Origin: a virus
DNA length: 55,726 nucleotides
Direction: 5' to 3' (one strand)
Virus record (IMG/VR): IMGVR_UViG_3300008448_000101
Span: 1 to 55,726 of that record
Shown: piece by piece, positions 1 through 7,349 of the stretch
Layout of the letters: each line of letters begins with the position of its first letter
Numbering within the stretch: position 1 is the stretch's first letter
Notes under the pieces: model-generated
What the model was told of the DNA's origin: nothing
Seen by the model: the letters and a program-made list of their open reading frames with translations, nothing else
Database searches by the model: none
Program-made: the position numbers and the translations under genes

Positions 1-342
1 CCCGTACTATCAACATACCAAACGAACTTAATTAATCTGAACTTTAACTCTATGATGTACTGGTACGATACTGCTACCAGGCTAGAGAGACTATACAATC
101 TTCAGAAAGAGAAGTTAGACTTCTACTCAAAGATAACTGGTGTACAAGCTACTAATGTAGAGATCCTTCAAACTGCTTATGAGAATAAGCTGGCAATTGA
201 TAAGAAACTTAAGACTGATAATGAGAACGAGATGATAAAGCTCAATAAACAGATTAGAGGATTGAAAATAAAGAATACTATCCTAACTATTGGAATAGGT
301 AGTTTAGCAGCTACTACAGTTTATTTTGCTGTTTTTAAATAA
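1..342 (+). CDS. Truncated coiled-coil protein with C-terminal membrane helix
   Basis: The frame is open from the left edge with no stop before the first ATG at 52, so the gene may begin outside the window; a start at 52 would give 96 residues. The visible part is a charged, heptad-like helix (about residues 8-70 counted from the ATG at 52) rich in Lys, Glu, Asn and Leu, followed by one hydrophobic segment (TILTIGIGSLAATTVYFAVF) that ends one residue before the stop. This layout fits a membrane-anchored protein with most of its chain on one side, such as an inner-membrane spanin or another lysis accessory. No motif proves this and no partner outer-membrane spanin is visible. The function is unrecognised; the architecture is seen directly and the lysis idea is inference. 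It lies upstream of a promoter, so it belongs to the transcript entering from the left. Confidence 0.6.
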   Translation, partial: PVLSTYQTNLINLNFNSMMYWYDTATRLERLYNLQKEKLDFYSKITGVQATNVEILQTAYENKLAIDKKLKTDNENEMIKLNKQIRGLKIKNTILTIGIGSLAATTVYFAVFK

Positions 343-347
343 AGCTA

Positions 348-377
348 TTGCTTATATAAAGGTTCTTAGTATATTTG
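348..377 (+). promoter_or_regulatory. Bacteroidota-type promoter for the GroES-like gene
   Basis: TATATTTG at 370-377 matches the Bacteroidota -7 element TAnnTTTG exactly. A TTG at 348-350, 19 bases upstream, fits the -33 TTTG element. Transcription would start near 381-384, just before the ATG at 396. It sits in a 53-base gap between two genes. Assignment is by motif and spacing only. Confidence 0.6.
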
Positions 378-395
378 CATAAAACCAAATGTAAC

Positions 396-665
396 ATGAA
401 CTTTAATCCTACAAGAGATTGGGTAGTGCTCCCAATCCCAAACAAGAAAGTAACAGACAGTGGTATTCTTCTATCAGATGAAGCTGCTAATTCACTAAAG
501 TCTAATATTCTCCAGGCTGTAAAAGTCGGTCCTGAATGCAAGCAGGTTAAAGAGGGAGATACCGTATACGTGCACCCGCACACGGAAGGGGTGATTATTG
601 ATGTTGAGGGAACTCAGTATGTAATGGTAAATGAATTCATGCTTCTTGGGGTAATTAACAAGTAA
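396..665 (+). CDS. GroES-like co-chaperonin (Cpn10)
   Basis: This 89-residue protein aligns by eye along its whole length with GroES/Cpn10: an N-terminal NPTRDWVVL strand (GroES has RPLHDRVIV), a mobile loop, a VKVGPE segment, a VKEGDTVYV strand and a C-terminal MLLGVI strand. The mobile loop contains S-G-I-L-L (residues 22-26), matching the GGIVL stretch by which GroES docks on GroEL; the hydrophobic tripeptide is I24-L25-L26. It should cap the host GroEL and help fold phage proteins, as T4 gp31 and RB49 CocO do for their capsid proteins. The ATG at 396 is preferred over an in-frame TTG at 375, which overlaps the promoter element and adds seven residues outside the fold. It is the first gene after the promoter and lies shortly upstream of the packaging and capsid genes. 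Confidence 0.88.
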   Translation: MNFNPTRDWVVLPIPNKKVTDSGILLSDEAANSLKSNILQAVKVGPECKQVKEGDTVYVHPHTEGVIIDVEGTQYVMVNEFMLLGVINK

Positions 666-669
666 AATA

Positions 670-975
670 ATGGTAGGGACAGTAACAATTTCCCTAGCTG
701 ACTTTGAAAGCCTTCGTAGACAAGCAGATTCAGGGAGTAAAGCAACAGAAGATATTGTAAAAGCTGCCAAGGAATTGGAAGTTTTTCTCTCTTTTCTAAT
801 AACTAGAGAGAATATCGATGAGCATGTTGAAGAGTTTAACAGTTACTCTAAAAGATGCAAGATTAAAATAGTCGAAGGCAGAGCTAAAATCCAAATTACA
901 AATGAAGAACCAACAGAAAGTAAGGAGACTGGTTATCAAGACGGATACGACCCAGAAGTTTCTCCAGATATTTAA
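670..975 (+). CDS. Small protein with acidic C-terminal tail, unrecognised
   Basis: This 101-residue ORF starts four bases after the GroES-like stop and overlaps the next gene by 74 bases. The N-terminal half (about residues 1-65) looks helical, with heptad-like spacing in the stretch ADFESLRRQADSGSKATEDI. The last 25 residues are acidic and disordered (rich in Glu, Asp, Pro and Thr). This tail is exactly the part that overlaps the next gene, so its composition may be constrained by the other frame. There is no membrane segment, cysteine cluster or catalytic motif. It is probably co-translated with its neighbours. Function unknown; that it is a real gene is supported by its position in a tight, co-directional gene run and its clean start. 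Confidence 0.65.
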   Translation: MVGTVTISLADFESLRRQADSGSKATEDIVKAAKELEVFLSFLITRENIDEHVEEFNSYSKRCKIKIVEGRAKIQITNEEPTESKETGYQDGYDPEVSPDI

Positions 976-1231
976 CGGGATATTAGAGCTAACAGACACT
1001 GAACTTAAAGTCCTTGCTGAATTCATTAATTCTAGTGAGACAGTTAATCTTTGTTCTCCTGCTAATAAGAGAAAAGTATCTGAAGTTCTAGGAATTAAGG
1101 ACCACAACACCCTTAATAATTACGTGAAAAGACTCAAAGATAAAGGAGCTATCACGCAAACTAAGAACGGGTACGAGTTAGCTGCTATCTTAAAGAGAGA
1201 ACCTGTTGAAATCCACATTCTCCCAGTATGA
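902..1231 (+). CDS. Winged helix-turn-helix DNA-binding protein
   Basis: The 109-residue protein has a winged-helix layout at about residues 31-95. A first helix TDTELKVLAEFI is followed by KRKVSEVLGI, then the recognition-type helix NTLNNYVKRLKDKG and a beta wing ending AITQTKNGYELAAIL. This resembles the small winged-helix proteins found near the packaging genes of phages of Bacteroidota. It may be a late-gene regulator or a DNA-binding part of the packaging machinery; the sequence does not say which. The ATG at 902 lies inside the previous gene, a 74-base out-of-frame overlap, and the stop overlaps the next start as ATGA, which implies translational coupling. No signal peptide or membrane helix is visible. 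Confidence is high for the fold, low for its role. Confidence 0.72.
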   Translation: MKNQQKVRRLVIKTDTTQKFLQIFNGILELTDTELKVLAEFINSSETVNLCSPANKRKVSEVLGIKDHNTLNNYVKRLKDKGAITQTKNGYELAAILKREPVEIHILPV

Positions 1232-1374
1232 CACATGTATTCGTCCCCCCAACTAAGGTACTAACCTTCTTTTATATAGGGTATTACTCTCTAATGGTGA
1301 TACAGAATGGGTATGGTGACGTAGAAGGACTACATTTAACAGAATTAATAGAACCAAACATAGAAGAAGTATGA
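1228..1374 (+). CDS. 48-residue ORF coupled to both neighbours
   Basis: An ATG at 1228 overlaps the preceding stop (ATGA), and the TGA at 1372-1374 overlaps the next ATG at 1371 (again ATGA). The frame between has no other stop and fills what would be a 139-base gap. The product starts MTHVFVPPTKVLTFFYIGYY and ends with the acidic stretch EGLHLTELIEPNIEEV. The middle is aromatic and moderately hydrophobic but too polar to be a confident membrane helix. It may keep ribosomes moving between the two larger genes or be a small functional peptide. The double-overlap geometry is the main evidence that it is translated; no family is recognised. Confidence 0.55.
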   Translation: MTHVFVPPTKVLTFFYIGYYSLMVIQNGYGDVEGLHLTELIEPNIEEV

Positions 1375-1661
1375 GTCAGAAACCCCCATCATTCCTTAAG
1401 ATGATTGCAAACTTTGCTAAAGCATCAGCAGAATATGTTGCAGCTGGAATGCCATCAGTAACCACAGAACAGTATGAGGAAAGAGTTGACATCTGTCACA
1501 ATTGCCCTCATCTAATTGAGAAAACTAAACAATGTGGATTGTGTGGCTGTTACATTGAGGATAAAGCTAGCTGGCAAACAGCAAAATGCCCAGACGATCC
1601 ATCAAGATGGCCTTCTATTATAATAGGAGGTAAAGGAAAGCCGATTAACCTTAAGAAATGA
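1371..1661 (+). CDS. Small cysteine-cluster (zinc ribbon-like) protein
   Basis: In this 96-residue protein the central part holds a dense cysteine cluster: CHNC near residues 42-45, then C-G-L-C-G-C near 56-61, and a further Cys in AKCPDD. This spacing of paired CxxC elements is typical of a zinc-binding ribbon. The N-terminal 30 residues (PPSFLKMIANFAKASAEYVAAG) form an amphipathic helix. Similar small CxxC proteins occur next to terminase genes in many tailed phages, without known function. The gene overlaps its neighbours by ATGA at both ends, which ties it to the packaging transcript. It may bind DNA or mediate protein contacts; it might also coordinate another metal. Confidence 0.65.
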   Translation: MSQKPPSFLKMIANFAKASAEYVAAGMPSVTTEQYEERVDICHNCPHLIEKTKQCGLCGCYIEDKASWQTAKCPDDPSRWPSIIIGGKGKPINLKK

Positions 1662-1897
1662 GTAAGGAAAAAGTAATTATACAAAAGTTAGCTACTAAGT
1701 ATAACCTTCCTTTACAGAAAGTTGAGGAGATTGTCTACTACCAATTCAAGTATGTAGTCAATGTCATGAAGAAAGGGGACTTTGCTACAATTAGACTCCC
1801 ATATTTTGGGGCATTCTCAGCTAAATCAGAGAGAATAGCCCACCTAAACGAGAAAACTAGACGGAAAAATGAAAGACTTGCTAACAATAAACAATAA
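1658..1897 (+). CDS. HU/IHF-like DNA-binding protein
   Basis: The 79-residue chain follows the core of the HU/IHF family: an N-terminal helix (VIIQKLATKYNL), a second helix (VEEIVYYQFKYVVNVM), then the family turn and strand KGDFATIRLPYFGAFSAK. The last corresponds to the E-K-G-E-x-V-x-L-x-G-F-G-T-F signature of HU. The DNA-bending arm and its proline are not clearly present; after the YFGAF strand the chain becomes a basic helix (residues 58-79). It may be a shortened member that pairs with another subunit or with host HU. IHF-like subunits are a recorded part of crAss-like genomes. DNA binding during packaging or genome condensation is the likely role. Start overlaps the previous stop (ATGA) and the 3' end overlaps the next gene by 29 bases. 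Confidence 0.72.
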   Translation: MSKEKVIIQKLATKYNLPLQKVEEIVYYQFKYVVNVMKKGDFATIRLPYFGAFSAKSERIAHLNEKTRRKNERLANNKQ

Positions 1898-2366
1898 CGT
1901 AGTCATCCCATCCCCGTATGCACTGACTGTCACAGAATTCGAGAAGTTAACTACCAAAGAGTTAGCATTTATCTACTTTTTTGCAGATCATAGGTCTAGT
2001 TATGCAGCTTATGATGAAACTGAGAGAAGGGATAAGCTACTAGAGGAGTTAAAAGTCAAGTCTACCCCTAACTTACATGCAGGATTGCAGAAGTACAGGG
2101 AATTGTCAGAGACTCATGCAATTAAGCTTCTAAAATCAGCTAGATCTGCAGTTAACAAGCTAGAGAAGTACTTCAAAGACATCGATCTTACAGCTATGGA
2201 CGAGAATGGTAAGCTTCTCTACCAAGCCAAAGACTTAGTTGCTAACTTATCTAAGATTGGGGAGGTAATAGAAGGCCTAGATAGACTAGAGGAGCTAGTA
2301 CAGAAGCAGCAAGCTAAGGATAACCCTAACAGAGCAGGTGTCAAGACTAATAAGTACAGTGAATGA
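1869..2366 (+). CDS. Candidate small terminase subunit
   Basis: This 165-residue, mostly helical protein lies directly in front of TerL and overlaps it by ATGA, the usual place of the small terminase subunit. It has an N-terminal region LTVTEFEKLTTKELAFIYFF, a central charged segment with LHAGLQKYRELSETHAIKLL, and a C-terminal helix rich in Leu, Glu and Lys (about residues 115-150) that could oligomerise. No clear helix-turn-helix is readable, although small terminases are very divergent. In the DNA-recognition model it would bind the phage genome and hand it to TerL. Position is the main argument; a helical connector protein is an alternative. The ATG at 1869 lies 29 bases inside the HU/IHF-like gene. 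Confidence 0.5.
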   Translation: MKDLLTINNNVVIPSPYALTVTEFEKLTTKELAFIYFFADHRSSYAAYDETERRDKLLEELKVKSTPNLHAGLQKYRELSETHAIKLLKSARSAVNKLEKYFKDIDLTAMDENGKLLYQAKDLVANLSKIGEVIEGLDRLEELVQKQQAKDNPNRAGVKTNKYSE

Positions 2367-4330
2367 TGTTTAAAGACAGCCATTTATTCTCAGAAGCAGC
2401 TAATCACTACATCGAGTATGGGTATTACACAGATGCCCTACCTGGTACTAAGCAATACTATGACTATTGGGATAGAGAACAGCATAGATGCATGCACGGG
2501 CATGAGATAAATGGGGTTAGGATATCAGGATTTCACTATTTTTACCTTAACTACTGTCCTATCGATAGAATTATAGATGAAGTACAGCCAGATGGGGAGA
2601 CAATTTCACGAAGAGATAGGAGTTTTCCAGCCTTCTACGATGGGGATCATGAGTACTTTTCCTCGGTAGATAGGTGTAGAAGAGAGAATAAACACATGGT
2701 TGTGCTTAAGGCTAGACGTAAAGGTTTCTCTTACAAAGCCGCAGCTATGCTATGTAGGAACTACTTTCATATACGAAATAGCAAGAACTTCGTATTTGCA
2801 TCAGATAAACAGTATTTGACTGGGGATGGTATGCTATCTAAGGCTTGGGATATCGTCTCTTTCGTAGATGATAATACAGCTTGGAGTCAACCCAGACTTA
2901 TAGACAGGGAGATGCATAAGCAATCTGGATATAAGAAGAATGTAAACGGAGCTGACGTAACTCTAGGATTTAAGTCACAAATAATAGGGGTATCTCTTAA
3001 AGATGACCCAGATAAGATACGTGGTAAAGCAGGGGAATTGATATTCTTTGAAGAAGCAGGTTCATTCTCAGGTTTGTTAAAGGCTTGGGAGGTAGCTATG
3101 CCTACAATGAGGCAAGGTTCTAAGACATTAGGTACTATGATTGCCTTTGGAACTGGTGGAGAAGAAGGTCCTGGATTCGAAGGATTAGAAGAACTGTTCT
3201 ATCACCCCGAAGCTTATGACTGTTTAGCATTTGATAACGAGTGGGATGCTGGGGCTATGGGAACTAGCTGTGGATTCTTCGTTCCTATCTATAAAAACTT
3301 AGACGGTTTTATGGATAGTGAGGGAAATAGCTTATCTAACGAAGCTATGGACTATGAAGAGACACAAAGGGAGAAGAAGAGGAAAGGTAATGACCCAAAG
3401 TCATATGATCAGTATATAGCTGAACATCCATTTACCCCACAAGAGGCAACACTTCAAGTAACAGCTAATACATTCGATGTTAACTCCCTAAAAGAACAGT
3501 ACAATAGAGTGATAGCTAGTGACTTACATAAGATAGGGGTAGCTGGGGAGATGTACTACAATACTAAAGGAAAAGCAGACTTTGCCCCTAATTCTAGTGT
3601 TAGACCCATCTATAAGTTCCCACATAGACCAGATGACGATTTAACTGGGGCAGTAGTAATTTATGAAGCCCCGTTTAAGACTCAAGAAGATATAATCCCA
3701 AAGAATCTGTACATTATCTGTCATGACCCGTATGCACAGGGAAAGGCAACTAGTTCTATGTCGTTAGGGGCAGCCTATGTTATAAAGGTGCCTAACAATC
3801 TATCTAAGCCAGATGATATTATAGTAGCTTCTTATATAGGTAGACCTGCAACTCAGGATGAGTATAACAGAAACCTATTCATGCTAGCAGAATACTACAA
3901 TGCTAAGATAGGATTCGAGAATGACCGAGGAGAAGTAATAGCTTATGCTAAAAGATTTAGAAAACTACACTTACTGCAAGAAGAATTCGAGATGTTGGAT
4001 AAGAGAGAGTTACGATCTAAGAACGTAAAAAGGCAGTATGGTATGCACATGACTGAGCAGAGAAAAGCTCAGGGTGAACTTTATATACGAGATTGGCTAA
4101 TTAGTGGCAGGGGACAGAACGAAGATGGGGAAATAACCCTTAACTTGCAAAAAATTTATGACCCTGCTCTTTTACAGGAGTTGATTAAGTTTAATAGGAA
4201 AGGTAACTTTGACCGTGTTATGGCACTCATGGTTGGGATGTACCATACTAGAGAACTTTATAACAAGGAGTTAAGTTATAATGACTCCGATAACTCAAGT
4301 AATGAGTGGTTTGACAAGGTTTATAGGTAG
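2363..4330 (+). CDS. Terminase large subunit (packaging ATPase and nuclease)
   Basis: TerL drives DNA into the prohead with its ATPase and cuts the concatemer with its nuclease. In this 655-residue protein an arginine-rich Walker A variant is seen at KARRKGFSYKAAA (residues 116-128). Walker B with catalytic acid is ELIFFEEAG (225-233) and the coupling motif is MIAFGTGGE (259-267). The RNase H-like nuclease domain follows: first Asp in IICHDPYAQG (D455), second acidic cluster FENDRGE (518-524), third Asp in GNFDRVMALMVGM near residue 617. Length is in the usual range for crAss-like TerL. The start overlaps the previous stop (ATGA); a second ATG follows immediately. The gene ends in TAG. A 75-base gap with a promoter separates it from the portal gene. 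Confidence 0.93.
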   Translation: MMFKDSHLFSEAANHYIEYGYYTDALPGTKQYYDYWDREQHRCMHGHEINGVRISGFHYFYLNYCPIDRIIDEVQPDGETISRRDRSFPAFYDGDHEYFSSVDRCRRENKHMVVLKARRKGFSYKAAAMLCRNYFHIRNSKNFVFASDKQYLTGDGMLSKAWDIVSFVDDNTAWSQPRLIDREMHKQSGYKKNVNGADVTLGFKSQIIGVSLKDDPDKIRGKAGELIFFEEAGSFSGLLKAWEVAMPTMRQGSKTLGTMIAFGTGGEEGPGFEGLEELFYHPEAYDCLAFDNEWDAGAMGTSCGFFVPIYKNLDGFMDSEGNSLSNEAMDYEETQREKKRKGNDPKSYDQYIAEHPFTPQEATLQVTANTFDVNSLKEQYNRVIASDLHKIGVAGEMYYNTKGKADFAPNSSVRPIYKFPHRPDDDLTGAVVIYEAPFKTQEDIIPKNLYIICHDPYAQGKATSSMSLGAAYVIKVPNNLSKPDDIIVASYIGRPATQDEYNRNLFMLAEYYNAKIGFENDRGEVIAYAKRFRKLHLLQEEFEMLDKRELRSKNVKRQYGMHMTEQRKAQGELYIRDWLISGRGQNEDGEITLNLQKIYDPALLQELIKFNRKGNFDRVMALMVGMYHTRELYNKELSYNDSDNSSNEWFDKVYR

Positions 4331-4366
4331 TGTCATATTAATAATAGTATTGATAAAACACTAGAA

Positions 4367-4400
4367 TTTTCTAGGCTACTGTAAAACAAAACTAATTTTG
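4367..4400 (+). promoter_or_regulatory. Bacteroidota-type promoter for the portal gene
   Basis: TAATTTTG at 4393-4400 is an exact TAnnTTTG match, with a weaker TTTTC at 4367-4371 about 21 bases upstream in the -33 position. The ATG of the portal gene is at 4406, so the transcript would have almost no leader. A short CTAG/CTAG inverted repeat (4361-4374) overlaps the -33 region. Confidence 0.5.
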
Positions 4401-4405
4401 TATTA

Positions 4406-6607
4406 ATGTTCGGACAAGCATCAATTCCAAAGCAAAGAATCCCTCTTAATCAGAAGAATAAAGAGTGGAGAGAGAACTGTGTAGACGCATTCATTAACCT
4501 ATCAAAGTTTGGTATAAGTGAACGACGCAGTTACCTTAAATCTCTATACGACTATTATAACGGAGTTATAGATGAAGAGGACTACAACTATGTTCTTAAG
4601 CCTTATGGTAAGACTAGAAGTCACTTCCCATCTAAGCTTAGAAATTACCCGATCATTAAGCCTATCATAGACCTTCTACTTGGGGAAAAGTCTAAACGTC
4701 CATTAGACTACACAGTAACTGTACAGAATGCAGACTCTGTAAGTATCAAAGAAGAGGCTCTTAAAAATCTACTTCTTGCTAATCTAAAAGCTCAGTTCCT
4801 TGCAGAATTGGCTAAGCAAGGAGAGATTGATTACGAAGCAGAACCCCCACAACTGCCTAAGCAAATAGCAGATGAATTCAATAGAACTTATGTAGACTCT
4901 AGAGCAATTGCTGGACAAGCTAGCTTAAACTACATCATGTACTATAATGAAATCTATGATAAGATACAGAAACAATTCTTCCATTTCCTTGTAGCAGGAG
5001 AATGCTATTCACATAAGGGAGTTAGAAGAAACGAACCTTTTTATGAAGTTATCAATCCACTAGATGTAGACTATGACAAAGATCCAGACATTGATTTTGT
5101 TGAAGATGCAGACTGGGCAATACTTAGAAAATATTCTCATGCATCCACTATCATTGATGCTTATGGTGAATACTTAACTCCTGAACAAGTATTAGAGCTC
5201 GAGTCCCCAACACATACATCTGCAGAAGCCTACCTTTTATATAGAGCAGAAGCTAGTGGTGCAGATGATAATATCTATCGTAATAGATTAATTGAGATTA
5301 TATCAGTCTACTGGAAGAGTAGAAAGAGAATAGGTTTTGTAAGTTACATTGATCCTCTTACAGGTGTCGAAGAAATGTTTGATGTAGAGGAAGAGTATAA
5401 GTTACCACAGGAGTTAAAAGACCTAGGGGCTAAGATAACTTATGAGTGGGTCAATGAGGTTTGGGAGGGTACTAGAATTGATCGTAGATTCTACATTAAC
5501 ATTCGTCCTTACCCAAACCAAAGGGCTAGCCTGGATAATCCATCTAAGTGCAAGCTCCCAATTAATGGAAGAAAATACTCAGATATTAACTCTCAGAGTG
5601 TTTCTCTAGTAAGCTTAGGTATTCCATACCAGCTTAACTATAACATTTACAAATACCGTCTTGAACTGGCTATAGCTCGTAGTAAAGATATCATTGCTCA
5701 ATTTGACATTAACATGATCCCTAAGAACTGGGACATGGATAAGTTCATGTACTTTGTAGAGGGTACAGGTATTGCTTGGGTAGATTACAACAAGGAAGGA
5801 ATTCAACTATCTCCTCAGCATCAGTCTGTATTGGATATGTCTATCAAGACAATATCTCAATACCTTACTCTTCTAGAATCTATTATGATTGAGTGGGAGA
5901 AAGTTAGTGGAGTGACTAGGCAGAGACAGGGCCAAATGGGTACCTATGAAGGAAAAGCTACATCTCAGCAGAGCATTGTTCAATCTTCGCACATTACTGA
6001 AGATATCTTTAGAAAGTTCTCTCACTTCGAGCAAAGAGAACTCCAAGGCCTTTTGGACTACTCAAAGGAAGCTTGGCTTAACGGAAAGAAGGCAATGTAT
6101 GTAATGCCTGATGGTTCTATTAATCAAATAGATCTAGAACCAATAAAGCATATGGAGTCAGAATACGGAATCTTTGTTTCTGATGCTGGCAAAGACATTG
6201 AGAAGAAACGTCAAATTGAAGGATTGGCTCAGTCTATGATTCAGAATGGCTTGCCAACTTCTGCTGTAATAAGTATATTTGAAAGTGAGAACTTCTCTCA
6301 GATTAAAGACAAAGTAGTTCAAGCTGAAAAAGCAGCTCAGGAATTGCAGCAAGCTCAGCAACAAGCAGAGCAAGAAATGAAGCAGCAAGAGTTAGAGATG
6401 AAACAGCAGGAAGTTGAAAGAGGATTTATTGAAAGAGAAAAGGATCGTCAACTTGAAATAGAAAAGGCTCTTATATCTGCTGAAGCTAGTGAGAAAGGAA
6501 GTAATGCTAATCTTGAAAAGATGATGCAAGATTTTCAAATTAAGCAGCAACAGTTGGCTCTTAAAGAAAGAGAACTAGATATAAAGGCAAATCAAACTAA
6601 TGAATAA
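4406..6607 (+). CDS. Portal protein
   Basis: This 733-residue protein follows TerL, where the portal is found in crAss-like phages, and its length fits that group. The portal forms the dodecameric ring at one capsid vertex through which DNA passes. The N-terminal part (residues 1-120) is polar and helical. The middle holds alternating beta/helix stretches such as FHFLVAGECYSHKG and YEVINPLDVDYDKDPD, similar to the wing and stem of portals. The C-terminal 110 residues are a long Gln/Glu/Lys coiled coil with repeated QQ and KQQ units, as in portals with an extended barrel. The gene has its own promoter immediately upstream, and its 3' end overlaps the next ATG by eight bases. No single portal motif is diagnostic by eye; position and architecture decide. 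Confidence 0.85.
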   Translation: MFGQASIPKQRIPLNQKNKEWRENCVDAFINLSKFGISERRSYLKSLYDYYNGVIDEEDYNYVLKPYGKTRSHFPSKLRNYPIIKPIIDLLLGEKSKRPLDYTVTVQNADSVSIKEEALKNLLLANLKAQFLAELAKQGEIDYEAEPPQLPKQIADEFNRTYVDSRAIAGQASLNYIMYYNEIYDKIQKQFFHFLVAGECYSHKGVRRNEPFYEVINPLDVDYDKDPDIDFVEDADWAILRKYSHASTIIDAYGEYLTPEQVLELESPTHTSAEAYLLYRAEASGADDNIYRNRLIEIISVYWKSRKRIGFVSYIDPLTGVEEMFDVEEEYKLPQELKDLGAKITYEWVNEVWEGTRIDRRFYINIRPYPNQRASLDNPSKCKLPINGRKYSDINSQSVSLVSLGIPYQLNYNIYKYRLELAIARSKDIIAQFDINMIPKNWDMDKFMYFVEGTGIAWVDYNKEGIQLSPQHQSVLDMSIKTISQYLTLLESIMIEWEKVSGVTRQRQGQMGTYEGKATSQQSIVQSSHITEDIFRKFSHFEQRELQGLLDYSKEAWLNGKKAMYVMPDGSINQIDLEPIKHMESEYGIFVSDAGKDIEKKRQIEGLAQSMIQNGLPTSAVISIFESENFSQIKDKVVQAEKAAQELQQAQQQAEQEMKQQELEMKQQEVERGFIEREKDRQLEIEKALISAEASEKGSNANLEKMMQDFQIKQQQLALKERELDIKANQTNE

Positions 6608-7307
6608 CTCAACTAGAAGGGAATTACTTAATAAGTCTAGATCTATAGGATATCCTGGAAATATCCTAGAGGTTTTTAGTGCTTATGACCAAGGTAGAGA
6701 TCTTCTATCAGAGTATACTGCAGAGCAACAGGCTAATATGCAAGTTGCTGAAACTCCACAAGAACAAGAACAAGGATTACGACCTGCACATGCAGCTGGA
6801 AACGTAGATCAATCTATGGCCTTCCCTAATATTCAACCTGGGCAGAGTTTTAGTACTGAGGGGATGAAAATCCCTATCAATATAGATAAGATTGATAATC
6901 AAGGTAACTTAGTAGAGTCTTATAAGTCTGTACCTCCTGGGATACAAAACTTTCCAACTGGTCCATATGCAGGAACAGTAATAGAATCACCTGCTAAATC
7001 ATATGCTAGTGGAGGTCCTAACATAGGAGGAATGCCTATGCCAACTCTTCCTCAAGAAGAACCTCAGCAAGAAGAAGCTCCTCAAATGCTTGAGCAGCAA
7101 CCTCCTATGCATACTAACATGCATACCCCTGGAAGTTTAGGAAATCACATGTATCCTTTCATGAAAAAGGGTCAAAGTGGAGAAATGTACTACGATGCAA
7201 CAGCTCAAATGCAAGAAGATCAACCGATAGAACCCATGCAAAATACCTATTTCAAGGGGGGTTTAAGGAACAGAGTGCGATATAATAAAGCTAAGTATAA
7301 AAGATAA
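6600..7307 (+). CDS. Pro/Gln-rich virion protein with K-GG motifs
   Basis: The product has 235 residues and overlaps the end of the portal gene. A helical N-terminus (NSTRRELLNKSRSIGYPGN) is followed by a Gln/Glu-rich stretch. A compact segment with IPINIDKIDNQGNLVESYKSVPPGIQ at about residues 92-117 and the turn FPTGPYAGTVIESPAKSY follows, and a low-complexity Pro/Gln/Met region (140-205) comes next. It ends in a strongly basic tail after Y-F-K-G-G. In crAss-like phages the gene after the portal encodes a capsid-associated protein, possibly a head-fibre component or internal cargo. The GG turns (ASGGPNIGG, FKGG) recur in other virion proteins here. It may be packaged in the head; the basic tail could contact DNA. 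Family not identified. Confidence 0.6.
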   Translation: MNNSTRRELLNKSRSIGYPGNILEVFSAYDQGRDLLSEYTAEQQANMQVAETPQEQEQGLRPAHAAGNVDQSMAFPNIQPGQSFSTEGMKIPINIDKIDNQGNLVESYKSVPPGIQNFPTGPYAGTVIESPAKSYASGGPNIGGMPMPTLPQEEPQQEEAPQMLEQQPPMHTNMHTPGSLGNHMYPFMKKGQSGEMYYDATAQMQEDQPIEPMQNTYFKGGLRNRVRYNKAKYKR

Positions 7308-7315
7308 ATTTATAC

Positions 7316-7345
7316 TTTCGACCAAAGTACTTACTAATATATTTG
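7316..7345 (+). promoter_or_regulatory. Bacteroidota-type promoter for the scaffold-like gene
   Basis: TATATTTG at 7338-7345 matches TAnnTTTG exactly. TTTCG at 7316-7320, about 18 bases upstream, approximates the -33 TTTG. The ATG is at 7350, so the transcript would start at or next to the start codon. Confidence 0.55.
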
Positions 7346-7349
7346 TAAT

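Noticed and set aside
375-395. TTG start seven codons upstream of the GroES-like ATG
   Set aside because: It falls inside the TATATTTG promoter element and the added residues have no counterpart in GroES.
4361-4374. Inverted repeat CTAGAATTTTCTAG upstream of the portal promoter
   Set aside because: The stem is only four or five A/T-rich base pairs, without a T run; too weak to call an operator or terminator, although it overlaps the -33 region.
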